Of a DNA stretch of 64,000 nucleotides, positions 35,808 through 43,710 are shown piece after piece. Position 1 is the stretch's first letter. Each line of letters opens with the position of its first letter. Source of the stretch: Hyphomicrobium sp. CS1GBMeth3 (GTDB lineage Bacteria > Pseudomonadota > Alphaproteobacteria > Rhizobiales > Hyphomicrobiaceae); NCBI RefSeq assembly GCF_900117455.1, contig NZ_FPHO01000003.1:1392501-1456500 (forward strand). Direction: 5' to 3'. Position numbers and translations under genes: made by a program. A model generated the notes under the pieces. That model did not search any database. It worked only from the letters and a program-made list of their open reading frames with translations, and was not told the origin of the DNA.

Positions 35808-36236
35808 ATGGTAACGCTTTTACGTCCCGCTGATCTCGACCAAATCGCGTCCGAATCCGAGTGGGCGAAGATGGATGAGGAGAGGAAGCTGCAAAAGAAG
35901 AAGGAGCAGCAGCAGCTCGATCTGCGCGACGCTTTCATGGCTCGCGACGTTCATCCCGAAGTCTTCGAGCGCATCAATCAGGCCGTAAGCATCGCCGCAC
36001 AACGCGGCGCGCACCAAATCCAAGTCATGACGTTCCCCAGCAGCTACTGCAGTGATGGGGGCCGCAGGATCAACATCGCGGATCCCGAGTGGCCGAGCAC
36101 TCTGCAGGGGTTTGCTCTGAAGGCATACGAATTCTTCAATAAGGAGTTGCGTCCGCACGGCTACAAATTGCATGCGGAGATCATCAGCTTCCCGGGAGGT
36201 ATGCCGGGCGAAGTCGGTCTTTTTTTGAAGTGGTAG
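35808..36236 (+). CDS. Small conserved-looking protein of the acyl-phosphate cluster
   Basis: A 142-residue soluble protein of no family I recognise. The N-terminal 45 residues are a charged helix (EWAKMDEERKLQKKKEQQQL), and the rest is a compact domain with QIQVMTFPSSYCSDGGRRIN and a C-terminus ending GGMPGEVGLFLKW. The ATG at 35808 has GGGAGGAAGG just upstream; a longer open frame exists but overlaps the DUF3141 gene. It is flanked 46 bp and 42 bp by co-directed genes, so it is probably co-transcribed with them. Function unknown. Confidence 0.75.
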   Translation: MVTLLRPADLDQIASESEWAKMDEERKLQKKKEQQQLDLRDAFMARDVHPEVFERINQAVSIAAQRGAHQIQVMTFPSSYCSDGGRRINIADPEWPSTLQGFALKAYEFFNKELRPHGYKLHAEIISFPGGMPGEVGLFLKW

Positions 36237-36278
36237 CGCCTGGCGGCGGCCCGCTCTCGTAGTTCGGGAGAACTTGCG

Positions 36279-37241
36279 ATGACGAAGAAGGCCACTGTTT
36301 CTCACATTCACGGTCACGAGAAATACGAACGTTTGATTGCAGCAGCGTCCCGATTGCTACCGCTCTCAGCAGCCGTCGCCCATCCGTGCGACGAGACTTC
36401 GCTCCGCGGCGCCATGGAGGCGGCAGAGCAGAGGCTGCTTGTGCCGATCCTTGTCGGACCCAGGCAACGCATCGTTGGACTGGCGGAAGCGTCCGGCATC
36501 GATATCAGCCATACCGAGGTTGTCGACGTCCCTCACAGCGTCGCAGCGGCTGAAAGGGCCGTCGAGCTCGTACGGGAAGGCAAGGCGGAACTCGTGATGA
36601 AGGGAAGCCTCCATTCTGATGAACTGCTCGGCGCGGTGACGCGCAGGGAAGGTGGGCTGCGCACGGGACGGCGTATCAGTCACGTCTTCATCATGGACGT
36701 CCCCACCCACGTTCAGACGTTGTTCATCACAGATGCTGCCGTGAACATCGCGCCCGATCTGATGGCCAAGCGAGACATCATTCAGAATGCGATCGACCTC
36801 TATGTCGCCCTTGGCCTCGGCGTGCCGAAGGTCGCGATCCTGTCGGCCGTTGAAACGGTTACGCCAAGCATCCCCTCCACAATAGAAGCGGCTGCGCTGT
36901 GCAAGATGGCGGAACGCGGCCAGATCACGGGCGGTGTCCTGGATGGCCCCCTGGCCTTCGACAACGCGATCAGCCTGGAGGCCGCCCGCATCAAGGGCAT
37001 CAAATCACCCGTTGCAGGACAAGCGCAGATTCTCGTCGTGCCAGACCTCGAAGCTGGGAACATGCTGGCAAAGAACCTGACATTCCTATCGGGGGCTGAT
37101 GCAGCAGGCATTGTCCTTGGCGCCCGCGTACCCGTGATCCTCACCTCGCGCGCCGACAATGTGCGAACCCGTATGGCCTCCTGTGCCGTTGCCTCGCTTC
37201 TCGCCCACAGCCGTAGAACGCAGGAACCGATAAGGGCCTGA
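36279..37241 (+). CDS. Phosphate acetyl/butyryltransferase family enzyme
   Basis: A 320-residue enzyme of the PTA/PTB family that exchanges the CoA of an acyl-CoA for phosphate. Family features are VPILVGPRQRIVGLAEASG, VMKGSLHSDELLGAV and the C-terminal NMLAKNLTFLSGADAAGIVLGARVPVILTSRAD (in part). The single-domain length is that of short Pta/Ptb proteins, not the long E. coli Pta. The kinase gene begins 4 bp after its stop codon, so acetyl-CoA (or butyryl/propionyl-CoA) to acyl-phosphate to acid plus ATP is the likely pathway. Confidence 0.9.
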   Translation: MTKKATVSHIHGHEKYERLIAAASRLLPLSAAVAHPCDETSLRGAMEAAEQRLLVPILVGPRQRIVGLAEASGIDISHTEVVDVPHSVAAAERAVELVREGKAELVMKGSLHSDELLGAVTRREGGLRTGRRISHVFIMDVPTHVQTLFITDAAVNIAPDLMAKRDIIQNAIDLYVALGLGVPKVAILSAVETVTPSIPSTIEAAALCKMAERGQITGGVLDGPLAFDNAISLEAARIKGIKSPVAGQAQILVVPDLEAGNMLAKNLTFLSGADAAGIVLGARVPVILTSRADNVRTRMASCAVASLLAHSRRTQEPIRA

Positions 37242-37244
37242 GCC

Positions 37245-38462
37245 ATGACCGACACAATTCTGGTCGTCAACGCAGGCAGCTCGAGCATCAAGTTTCAGCT
37301 TTTCACGGTTGGGGCGGGTGATCGGCTCGAGAGAATGATAAAGGGCCAGGTTGACGGTATTGGAACGCGACCGCGTTTGTTCGCGGTGACAGCACAGCGG
37401 ACAATTCTTGCCGATGAGACCTGGGCCCCGGCTGAGGTCGGGACCATTCCCGCAGCCCTTGACAAGGTCATTGCATTCCTTCGTCCTCAGATAGGCGGCA
37501 GGTTACCGGGTGCCGTTGGCCACCGCGTTGTCCATGGAGGTCCGCACTATGCAAATCCCGTGGTCGTGACCACGGGAATTCTATCCGAGCTGGAAAAGCT
37601 CACGCCCCTGGCTCCGCTACACCAACCGAACAACCTCGCCCCGATACGGACGATCTTGGAACGTCGTCCCCATCTGTTGCAGGTGGCCTGCTTCGACACT
37701 GCATTTCATCGTGGCCACCCCGAGCTTGCGGACAGATATGCGATCCCAGAGAGCCTCTATGCAGAGGGCGTGCGCCGTTATGGCTTCCATGGCTTGTCCT
37801 ACGAGTACATCGCGAGGCAACTTCCTAAAGTGGCGCCCGAAATCGCAGGCGGTCGTGTCGTCGTTGCGCATCTGGGCAGCGGCGCTTCGATGTGTGCGAT
37901 CGCCGGCGGGAAGAGTGTTGAAAGCACCATGGGCTTCACCGCCATGGACGGGCTGCCCATGGGGACCCGCCCAGGGCAGCTGGATCCGGGAGTCGTGCTC
38001 TATTTGCTGAGCGAAAAGAAAATGGACGCGCCGTCCATCCAAGATTTCCTCTACAAGGATTGCGGTCTCAAAGGTATTTCCGGCATCAGCAACGACGTTC
38101 GCGATCTTCTCGCCAGCCGAGATCCGCAGGCGAGGTTTGCATTGGATTACTTTACCTATCGCATAGTCCTCTTCACCGGAATGCTCGCCGCGGCCATGGG
38201 CGGCATCGACGCCTTCGTGTTTACCGCGGGCGTCGGAGAGAACGCACCTGCAATCCGCGAGGCCGTGATCCGGCGGCTCGAATGGCTTGGACTGGAACTC
38301 TCGACGCAAGCCAACAGGAAGAATGCAATCTGCATCTCGCGAAAAGGGGCCAGGGTGCCGTGCTTCGTGATTCCCACCGACGAGGAGCTGATGATCGCCA
38401 CGCACACGCTCCGCGTGGCGCGCGAACGGCAGTATGTCGGTCTCCAGGAGAAACGCGCATGA
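37245..38462 (+). CDS. ackA: Acetate kinase (acetate/propionate family)
   Basis: A 405-residue ASKHA-fold kinase converting acyl-phosphate plus ADP to acid plus ATP. Clear motifs are ILVVNAGSSSIKFQLF at the N-terminus, GHRVVHGG, FDTAFHRGHPELADRYAIP, YGFHGLSYEYIARQL, VVAHLGSGASMCAIAGGKS and FTAGVGENAP. The length matches AckA, and all phosphate- and substrate-binding motifs are intact. It overlaps fabI by four bases (ATGA). With the preceding phosphotransacylase it gives substrate-level ATP from acyl-CoA, useful under oxygen limitation. Confidence 0.95.
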   Translation: MTDTILVVNAGSSSIKFQLFTVGAGDRLERMIKGQVDGIGTRPRLFAVTAQRTILADETWAPAEVGTIPAALDKVIAFLRPQIGGRLPGAVGHRVVHGGPHYANPVVVTTGILSELEKLTPLAPLHQPNNLAPIRTILERRPHLLQVACFDTAFHRGHPELADRYAIPESLYAEGVRRYGFHGLSYEYIARQLPKVAPEIAGGRVVVAHLGSGASMCAIAGGKSVESTMGFTAMDGLPMGTRPGQLDPGVVLYLLSEKKMDAPSIQDFLYKDCGLKGISGISNDVRDLLASRDPQARFALDYFTYRIVLFTGMLAAAMGGIDAFVFTAGVGENAPAIREAVIRRLEWLGLELSTQANRKNAICISRKGARVPCFVIPTDEELMIATHTLRVARERQYVGLQEKRA

Positions 38463-39241
38463 TCGATCTGTCGACACTAGCCCTTCTCAAGGGCAAGAAG
38501 GCACTGGTGACGGGCATCGCCAACGACCAATCGATTGCGTGGGGCTGTGCGAAAGCGTTTCGCGCGTTTGGCGCCGATGTGGCAGTGACGTACCTCAACG
38601 AGAAATCGAAGCGCTTTGTCGAACCGCTGGCAAACGAGGTCAAGGCGCCCATAATGATGCCGCTGGATTTGCAGAAGCCCGGTGAGCTGGAGACCGTCTT
38701 CGACACAGTCAAACGAAAGTGGGGCACGCTCGACATCGTCCTTCACTCCATTGCCTTTGCACCCAAAGAAGACCTCCACGGTCGTGTCGTGGACTGCTCC
38801 CGCGAGGGTTTCCTGCTCGCAATGGAGCTGTCGTGCTGGTCCTTCATCCGCATGGCGAAGCTTGCTGAGCCCCTCATGAAAAACGGCGGCACGCTCTTCA
38901 CCATGACGTACTACGGCTCGCAAATGGTGGTCGAAAACTACAACATCATGGGGCCGGTCAAAGCGGCCCTGGAGTCGGCGACGCGTTATCTCGCTGCCGA
39001 GCTTGGCCCGCACGGTATCCGCGTGCACGCCATTTCTCCTGGCCCACTGAAAACACGTGCGGCGTCGGGCATCAGCGAGTTCGACAAGCTTCTACAGAAA
39101 GCGCAGGCGAAGGCACCCAGTCGCAGTCTGGTCTCGATCGACGATGTCGGTGTCGCCGTGGCTGTGCTGGCCATGAATGGTGCTAAGCTGATCACCGGAG
39201 AAACCCTCTACATCGACGGCGGCTATCACATCATTGACTAA
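38459..39241 (+). CDS. fabI: Enoyl-[acyl-carrier-protein] reductase (NADH), FabI
   Basis: A 260-residue short-chain reductase completing the fatty-acid elongation cycle. The N-terminal GKKALVTGIANDQSIAWGCA is the FabI-type nucleotide loop, and the active site Tyr-X6-Lys is in YNIMGPVKA. The start codon overlaps the ackA stop. Position inside a fermentation/PHB cluster, instead of beside fabB/fabA, suggests a paralogue dedicated to this pathway, perhaps a redox valve oxidising NADH. The enzyme itself cannot be distinguished from the housekeeping form by eye. Confidence 0.92.
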   Translation: MIDLSTLALLKGKKALVTGIANDQSIAWGCAKAFRAFGADVAVTYLNEKSKRFVEPLANEVKAPIMMPLDLQKPGELETVFDTVKRKWGTLDIVLHSIAFAPKEDLHGRVVDCSREGFLLAMELSCWSFIRMAKLAEPLMKNGGTLFTMTYYGSQMVVENYNIMGPVKAALESATRYLAAELGPHGIRVHAISPGPLKTRAASGISEFDKLLQKAQAKAPSRSLVSIDDVGVAVAVLAMNGAKLITGETLYIDGGYHIID

Positions 39242-39284
39242 GCCCAAACCGGGCTCGTGAACCCCGAAGAATTTGGGGGCACAC

Positions 39285-39932
39285 ATGAAGACAATATCGA
39301 TCTCAGATGTCGTCGCGCTGATTCCAGACGGCGCCCGTATTATGGTCGGCGGTTTCATGGGGGTTGGAACGCCGGAACGGATCGTGGATGAGATCGTGCG
39401 GCAAGGTAAGCGCGATCTCACCGTCATCGCCAATGATACCGCCAAGCCCGGGATAGGCATCGGCAAGCTGATCAGCGCCAGGCGCGTGCACGCCGCGATC
39501 GTGAGCCATATAGGTCTCAATCCCGAGACGCAGAAACAAATGCACGCCGGCGAGCTCCAGGTCGAGCTCGTTCCGCAGGGGACCTTGATCGAGCGCATCC
39601 GAGCCGGCGGCTATGGCCTCGGCGGGGTGCTAACCCCGACTGGCGTTGGAACGCTCGTCGAAGAGGGCAAGCGCAAGATCGAGGTAGATGGGAAGGGCTA
39701 CCTGCTCGAAACCCCGCTTCGCGCCGATTTCGCGCTCGTTCACGCGTTCCTGGCCGACTACCTCGGCAACCTCTCGTATGCCCTTACCGCGAGAAACTTC
39801 AACCCGCTTGTTGCAATGGCTGCCGCGACCGTCATCGCCGGCGCCGAGCACATCGTGCCTGTTGGCCTGATTGCCCCCGATCACGTGGTGACGCCCGCGC
39901 CATTGGTCGACTACCTCGTTGCGAACGCGTGA
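39285..39932 (+). CDS. atoD: 3-oxoacid/acetoacetate CoA-transferase subunit A
   Basis: A 215-residue family I CoA-transferase alpha subunit. The segments IMVGGFMGVGTPERIVDEIVR and the Gly-rich GGYGLGGVLTPTGVGT are typical of AtoD/ScoA. It moves CoA between acetoacetyl-CoA and acetate or succinate. The ATG at 39285 gives MKTISISDVVALIPDG; an earlier TTG at 39273 is less likely. The B subunit follows at once. Position next to a 3-hydroxybutyrate dehydrogenase indicates ketone-body/PHB use. AtoD against ScoA cannot be decided here. Confidence 0.9.
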   Translation: MKTISISDVVALIPDGARIMVGGFMGVGTPERIVDEIVRQGKRDLTVIANDTAKPGIGIGKLISARRVHAAIVSHIGLNPETQKQMHAGELQVELVPQGTLIERIRAGGYGLGGVLTPTGVGTLVEEGKRKIEVDGKGYLLETPLRADFALVHAFLADYLGNLSYALTARNFNPLVAMAAATVIAGAEHIVPVGLIAPDHVVTPAPLVDYLVANA

Positions 39933-39937
39933 CTGTC

Positions 39938-40588
39938 ATGAACGCACAAGAAATCATCGCAAGGCGCATCGCGCGCGAGTTGCGACCGGGGATGCTGGTC
40001 AACCTGGGGATCGGAATTCCGACTCTTGTGGCGAACTTCGTTCCGGCGAACGTCCACATCTTCTTCCAGTCGGAAAACGGACTGATCGGGACCGGGCCTA
40101 TACCCGAAGCAGGCATGGCGCATCCCACGCTGACCGATGCGGGCGGTAACCCTGTGACCGCGCTGCCAGGCGCGTCCACCTTCGACAGTGCAGTCTCCTT
40201 TGGTTTGATCCGCGGCGGTCACGTGGACCTGACGGTACTCGGAGGTCTCGAGGTCGATGGGCATGGCCTGCTCGCGAACTGGATGATCCCGGGAAAGATG
40301 GTGCCCGGCATGGGGGGTGCTATGGATCTTGTCACCGGCGCAAAGCGCGTCGTTGTCGCCATGCAGCACAGCGCCAAGGGAAAGTCGAAGATCGTCAAAC
40401 AGTGCTCCTTGCCGCTCACGTCGCGACGGGTCGTCGATCTTGTCGTGACGGAACTCGCAGTCTTCCAATTTCCGGGCGGCCGCGCGACGCTCGCCGAGAC
40501 GGCGCCGGGCATCTCGGTCGCCGACGTCGTAACGGCGACGGACGCCGAACTAGTCATTCCGCAGCAGGTGCCCGAGATGACACTCTAG
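39938..40588 (+). CDS. atoA: 3-oxoacid/acetoacetate CoA-transferase subunit B
   Basis: A 216-residue beta subunit carrying the catalytic glutamate in the SENG motif (FFQSENGLIGTGPIPEAG). Other family segments are NLGIGIPTLVANFVP, AVSFGLIRGGHVDLTVLGGLEVD and GAMDLVTGAKRVVVAMQH. The ATG at 39938 lies 5 bp after the A-subunit stop; a GTG at 39929 overlapping that stop is an alternative that adds three residues. Both subunits are complete, so an active heteromer is expected. Confidence 0.91.
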   Translation: MNAQEIIARRIARELRPGMLVNLGIGIPTLVANFVPANVHIFFQSENGLIGTGPIPEAGMAHPTLTDAGGNPVTALPGASTFDSAVSFGLIRGGHVDLTVLGGLEVDGHGLLANWMIPGKMVPGMGGAMDLVTGAKRVVVAMQHSAKGKSKIVKQCSLPLTSRRVVDLVVTELAVFQFPGGRATLAETAPGISVADVVTATDAELVIPQQVPEMTL

Positions 40589-40631
40589 CGAGATAGCTCG
40601 CGGCGCCAGCTGGCATTGGAGGAGAAGTGTG

Positions 40632-41462
40632 ATGAGACATGGAAGCGCAGCCGCAAAAATCGAAGCAACACCTAAGCCAACACTGAAAGGAAAATCGGCA
40701 ATCGTCACCGGCTCGACGAGCGGTATCGGTCTCGCAATCGCACGGGCTTTCGCCGCGCAGGGCATGAACGTACTTATCAATGGGCTCGGCGAGCAGACCC
40801 ACATTAAGCGCCACCGTATGGCAATCGAGAAGGATTTCGGTGTCAACACGGCCTACTCTGGCGCGGACATGTCCAGGGCCGACGAGATCTCAGCGATGGT
40901 GGAGCATGCGCGAAGCGCGTTCGGGGAGGTGGACATCCTCGTCAATAATGCGGGCATCCAGCACGTCGCGCCCATCGAAACGTTTCCCGCAGATAAATGG
41001 GACGCGATCATCGCCATCAACCTGTCGGCAGCCTTCCACGCCATGCGTGCCGTCGTCCCGGGGATGAAGAAGCGCAAGTGGGGCCGCATCATAAATATTG
41101 CTTCAGCACATGCGCTCGTCGCGTCACCGTTCAAGTCGGCCTATGTGGCATCGAAGCACGGGATCCTCGGCTTGACCAAGGCCGTAGCCCTCGAGACGGC
41201 CGAGCACGGCATAACGGTGAACGCCATATGCCCGGGCTATGTGCTGACACCGTTGGTCGAGAAGCAGATTCCTGAGACTGCCAAGGCGCGGGGCATCTCG
41301 GAAGAAGAGGTCGTGCGCGACGTTCTGCTCCACGCCCAACCGACCCACCAGTTTGTTACGGCCGATCAGATTGGTGCACTCGCCGTATTCCTCTGCAGCG
41401 ACTCAGGCGCGCAGATCACGGGCGCAGCGATCCCGATCGAAGGCGGTTGGACGGCTCAATAG
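40632..41462 (+). CDS. bdhA: 3-hydroxybutyrate dehydrogenase
   Basis: A 276-residue short-chain dehydrogenase that interconverts 3-hydroxybutyrate and acetoacetate with NAD. TGSTSGIG (26-33), NNAG, the catalytic Ser in NIASAHALVAS and YVASK with Tyr/Lys are in place. The Gln and His residues in the substrate-loop region (HAQPTHQFV) resemble BdhA. It has a basic 18-residue N-terminal extension. A GGAGGAG lies upstream of ATG 40632; GTG 40629 is in frame. It ends the plus-strand cluster. Confidence 0.88.
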   Translation: MRHGSAAAKIEATPKPTLKGKSAIVTGSTSGIGLAIARAFAAQGMNVLINGLGEQTHIKRHRMAIEKDFGVNTAYSGADMSRADEISAMVEHARSAFGEVDILVNNAGIQHVAPIETFPADKWDAIIAINLSAAFHAMRAVVPGMKKRKWGRIINIASAHALVASPFKSAYVASKHGILGLTKAVALETAEHGITVNAICPGYVLTPLVEKQIPETAKARGISEEEVVRDVLLHAQPTHQFVTADQIGALAVFLCSDSGAQITGAAIPIEGGWTAQ

Positions 41463-41487
41463 ACTCGAACGGCGACAGCGTCGATCG

Positions 41488-42336
41488 TCAGTGCAGCTCT
41501 GGCACCTCTTTCACCGGGTGCCCGGATGCGCTTGACGATGCTTTCCGCTTCGGGAGCTTCACCTCCTCGCGCGGCACACTCTTGTACGGAATCTTGCTAA
41601 GGATGTGCTCGATGATGTTGAGGCGGGCTTTCCGTTTGTCGTCGGACTTTGCGACGTACCACGGCGCCCATGCCGTGTCCGACGCGCGGAACATTTCGTC
41701 CCGTGCCTTCGAATAGTCGTCCCACCGCGTATACGACTTCAAATCCATAGGCGACAACTTCCAGATCTTGCGAGGATCGTCGATGCGGGCCTCGAGCCGC
41801 CGCGTCTGCTCCTCTGGGCCGACCTCAAGCCAGTACTTGAGCAGAATGACTCCCGACTCCGTGATAGCCTTTTCGACATCGGGCACGACATCTAGAAATC
41901 GCCTTGTTTGCTCCTCGGAGCAGAAGCCCATCACACGCTCCACGCCCGCGCGATTGTACCAGCTGCGGTCGAAGATCACGATCTCACCGGCCGCTGGCAG
42001 GTGGGGGATGTAGCGCTGAATGTACATCTGCGACTTCTCGCGCTCGGTGGGCGCGGGTAGCGCAATGACGCGGAAAATACGCGGACTGACGCGTGCCGTT
42101 ATGGCTTTGATCGTGCCGCCCTTGCCGGCGCCGTCACGTCCCTCGAAGACGATGCAGACCTTGCGGCCTTCATGCCGAACCCACTCCTGCAGCTTAACGA
42201 GCTCTCCATGCAGGCGTTTGAGCTCCTTCTCAAAGGCCGTGCGCTTCAGCTTGGCGTCGCTGTTTCGCTCGTCGTCGCGGGACTTTTGCTTCTTGGTCTC
42301 GTTCTCGCTTTTTCGTGTCGACCGTCGGTCTCCCAT
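41488..42336 (-). CDS. ppk2: Polyphosphate kinase 2
   Basis: A 282-residue PPK2-family enzyme transferring phosphate between polyphosphate and nucleoside di/monophosphates. Walker A is GRDGAGKGG (66-74), Walker B EIVIFDRSWYNRAGVERV, and the lid region ARIDDPRKIWKLSPMDLKSY. The first 35 residues are a charged tail. Length and motifs fit class I PPK2, which mainly phosphorylates NDP or makes GTP/ATP from polyphosphate; the class call is an inference. Convergent with bdhA, 25 bp between stops. Polyphosphate and the acetate-kinase genes together point to ATP buffering. Confidence 0.9.
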   Translation of the reverse strand: MGDRRSTRKSENETKKQKSRDDERNSDAKLKRTAFEKELKRLHGELVKLQEWVRHEGRKVCIVFEGRDGAGKGGTIKAITARVSPRIFRVIALPAPTEREKSQMYIQRYIPHLPAAGEIVIFDRSWYNRAGVERVMGFCSEEQTRRFLDVVPDVEKAITESGVILLKYWLEVGPEEQTRRLEARIDDPRKIWKLSPMDLKSYTRWDDYSKARDEMFRASDTAWAPWYVAKSDDKRKARLNIIEHILSKIPYKSVPREEVKLPKRKASSSASGHPVKEVPELH

Positions 42337-42577
42337 GCAAACCTCCCTGCCCGGCGGGCTGTCCCGCTTCCTGAACTCAGTGGCCGGAAAATTTCGGTAG
42401 CACTACGCGTGCAAAGCGCTTCAGCGTCGTGATGATCGCTTCGACCAGATTCGACAGTGCGTTGCACCTCGTGGCGGGTTTGAGGCTGATGCTGCCGACC
42501 GCACAATCCAGTTCGGTCTCGATAAGAGGCATTCGAGCCTCCGCGACGCTGTCCAGCCTTGGAAACCAACAGAATGG

Positions 42578-42621
42578 ACTATATCAAAAAAGCAAACACG
42601 TACGCCATCGGATGATATAGT
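42578..42621. promoter_or_regulatory. 9-bp inverted repeat ACTATATCA / TGATATAGT, candidate operator
   Basis: Perfect 9-base arms (42578-42586, 42613-42621) are separated by 26 bases and lie 48-91 bp upstream of the GTG start of the GNAT gene, in the space shared with the divergent ppk2 gene. The A/T-rich arms stand out against the GC-rich background. A two-site operator or an mRNA leader stem would both fit. Confidence 0.5.
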
Positions 42622-42668
42622 AAATGGCGGCTTCCGGACCTGCCGCGCGGCCCTCCAGAGGTGGTGCC

Positions 42669-43211
42669 GTGATTGATGCGAGAAACTACCTTTCCTCCGA
42701 TACACTTACGGACGGCACGCCGGTGACCGTTCGCGCGATTCGCGCGGACGACCGGTCCGCGGTTATTTCCGCGTTCGAGGATCTTGACCGCGAGTCCGTC
42801 TACACACGGTTCTTGACGTACAAGAAGAACTTGTCGGAGCAGGATTTGCACGCAATCACGGACGTCGATTTCGACCGCGTCGTCGCGCTCGTGGTCATAG
42901 GGCCACCTGAAAGCAGGGACGCCCTGATTGGCGGCGGTCGCTATGCCGTCGGAGGAGAGTCCGACGCCGACAAAAGTGCGGAACTGGCCTTTATCTGCAG
43001 TAAGGAGTGGCGGGGACGCGGCGATGCCTCTCTTCTCCTGAAACATCTCGTACGGATCGGGCGCGAGCGAGGTCTGGCACGCTTCGAGGCGTATGTTCTG
43101 CCGCAGAACGCGGCTATGCTTGCCGTCTTTCGCCGCAGCGGTTTGCCGATGACCGCCGAGATTGACGGCGACGTCGTATACGTCACCCTTTCACTAGCCT
43201 CACCCCACTAG
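42669..43211 (+). CDS. GNAT family N-acetyltransferase
   Basis: A 180-residue acetyltransferase with the pattern of the PatA/acetyl-CoA-synthetase-associated subgroup: TPVTVRAIRADDRSAVISAFEDLDRES (in part), then ELAFICSKEWRGRGDASLLLKHLVRIGRERGLARFEAYVLPQNAAML (in part), where the acetyl-CoA-binding Arg/Gln-X-X-Gly-X-Gly/Ala appears as WRGRGDAS. The GTG at 42669 is preferred (AGAGG seven bases upstream); the in-frame ATG at 42624 abuts the inverted repeat and lacks a ribosome-binding site. It may acetylate a protein or small molecule of the adjacent acetate cluster; this is inference. Confidence 0.78.
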   Translation: MIDARNYLSSDTLTDGTPVTVRAIRADDRSAVISAFEDLDRESVYTRFLTYKKNLSEQDLHAITDVDFDRVVALVVIGPPESRDALIGGGRYAVGGESDADKSAELAFICSKEWRGRGDASLLLKHLVRIGRERGLARFEAYVLPQNAAMLAVFRRSGLPMTAEIDGDVVYVTLSLASPH

Positions 43212-43214
43212 CTG

Positions 43215-43494
43215 TTCTGCCGACAGCGGCCGCATGCCAAGTTTCCTGGCCTGCCCTGCTCAAAAAGCATAGGCGCAGTAAGCCCCCCCGAAGCTCGGAC
43301 CTGCCAACAGTTGCCAGACGTCGGTGACGAATGACGGAACCATCAAAAGGCGTGCCGCCGCGAGCGACGAAAAGGGGGCTCCGAGCAGGGCATCGCAACC
43401 GTCGGCAGCCCATGCCTGTGACGCCCTTGACGACGCCTGCGCTGAAAAAGGTCGCAGTAACCAGCGTGAAGAGGGATATCGAAACGTCGAACAT
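43215..43494 (-). pseudogene. Decayed 5' fragment of a TauE/SafE-family permease
   Basis: From an ATG at 43494 the minus strand encodes MFDVSISLFTLVTATFF, SAGVVKGVTGMG in frame 1. GLPTVAM follows in frame 2, then ALLGAPFSSLAAARLLMVPSF and VTDVWQLLAGPSFGG in frame 3, and GGLLRLCFLSR in frame 1 again. Laid end to end this is the N-terminal about 90 residues of a sulfite-exporter TauE/SafE permease (normally about 250). Three single-base losses in G runs and loss of the rest make it non-functional, unless some lesions are assembly errors. It lies between the GNAT gene and the hupE operon terminator. Confidence 0.75.
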
Positions 43495-43661
43495 GCCCGG
43501 GCATTGTATGCATGCCATTGGTGGAGAGCGTCCCCCTTGGTTGCGCCACCAGCGGTAAGCGGAATCGCTCTCTCTCTAATATTTCAGGCGCCGGTAATTG
43601 GTTGGACGCTATGGATGCGACCCGAATCTAATCGGCGACCCCGGAGCGTTCACAAAGAAGG

Positions 43662-43694
43662 CCGGGAGGCAAGGGTGTGGGTCCCGCCTCCCGG
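43662..43694 (-). terminator. Intrinsic-type terminator of the exbB-hupE operon
   Basis: A perfect 9-bp stem CCGGGAGGC (43662-43670)/GCCTCCCGG (43686-43694) with a 15-base loop lies 17 bp beyond the hupE stop codon. On the minus strand it is followed by CCTTCTTTGTG, a modest T-rich stretch. Confidence 0.75.
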
Positions 43695-43710
43695 TTCTCG
43701 CCACTCGCCT

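Noticed and set aside
42246..42569. 107-codon minus-strand frame upstream of ppk2
   Set aside because: No ribosome-binding site, no family resemblance, overlaps the ppk2 5' end in another frame.
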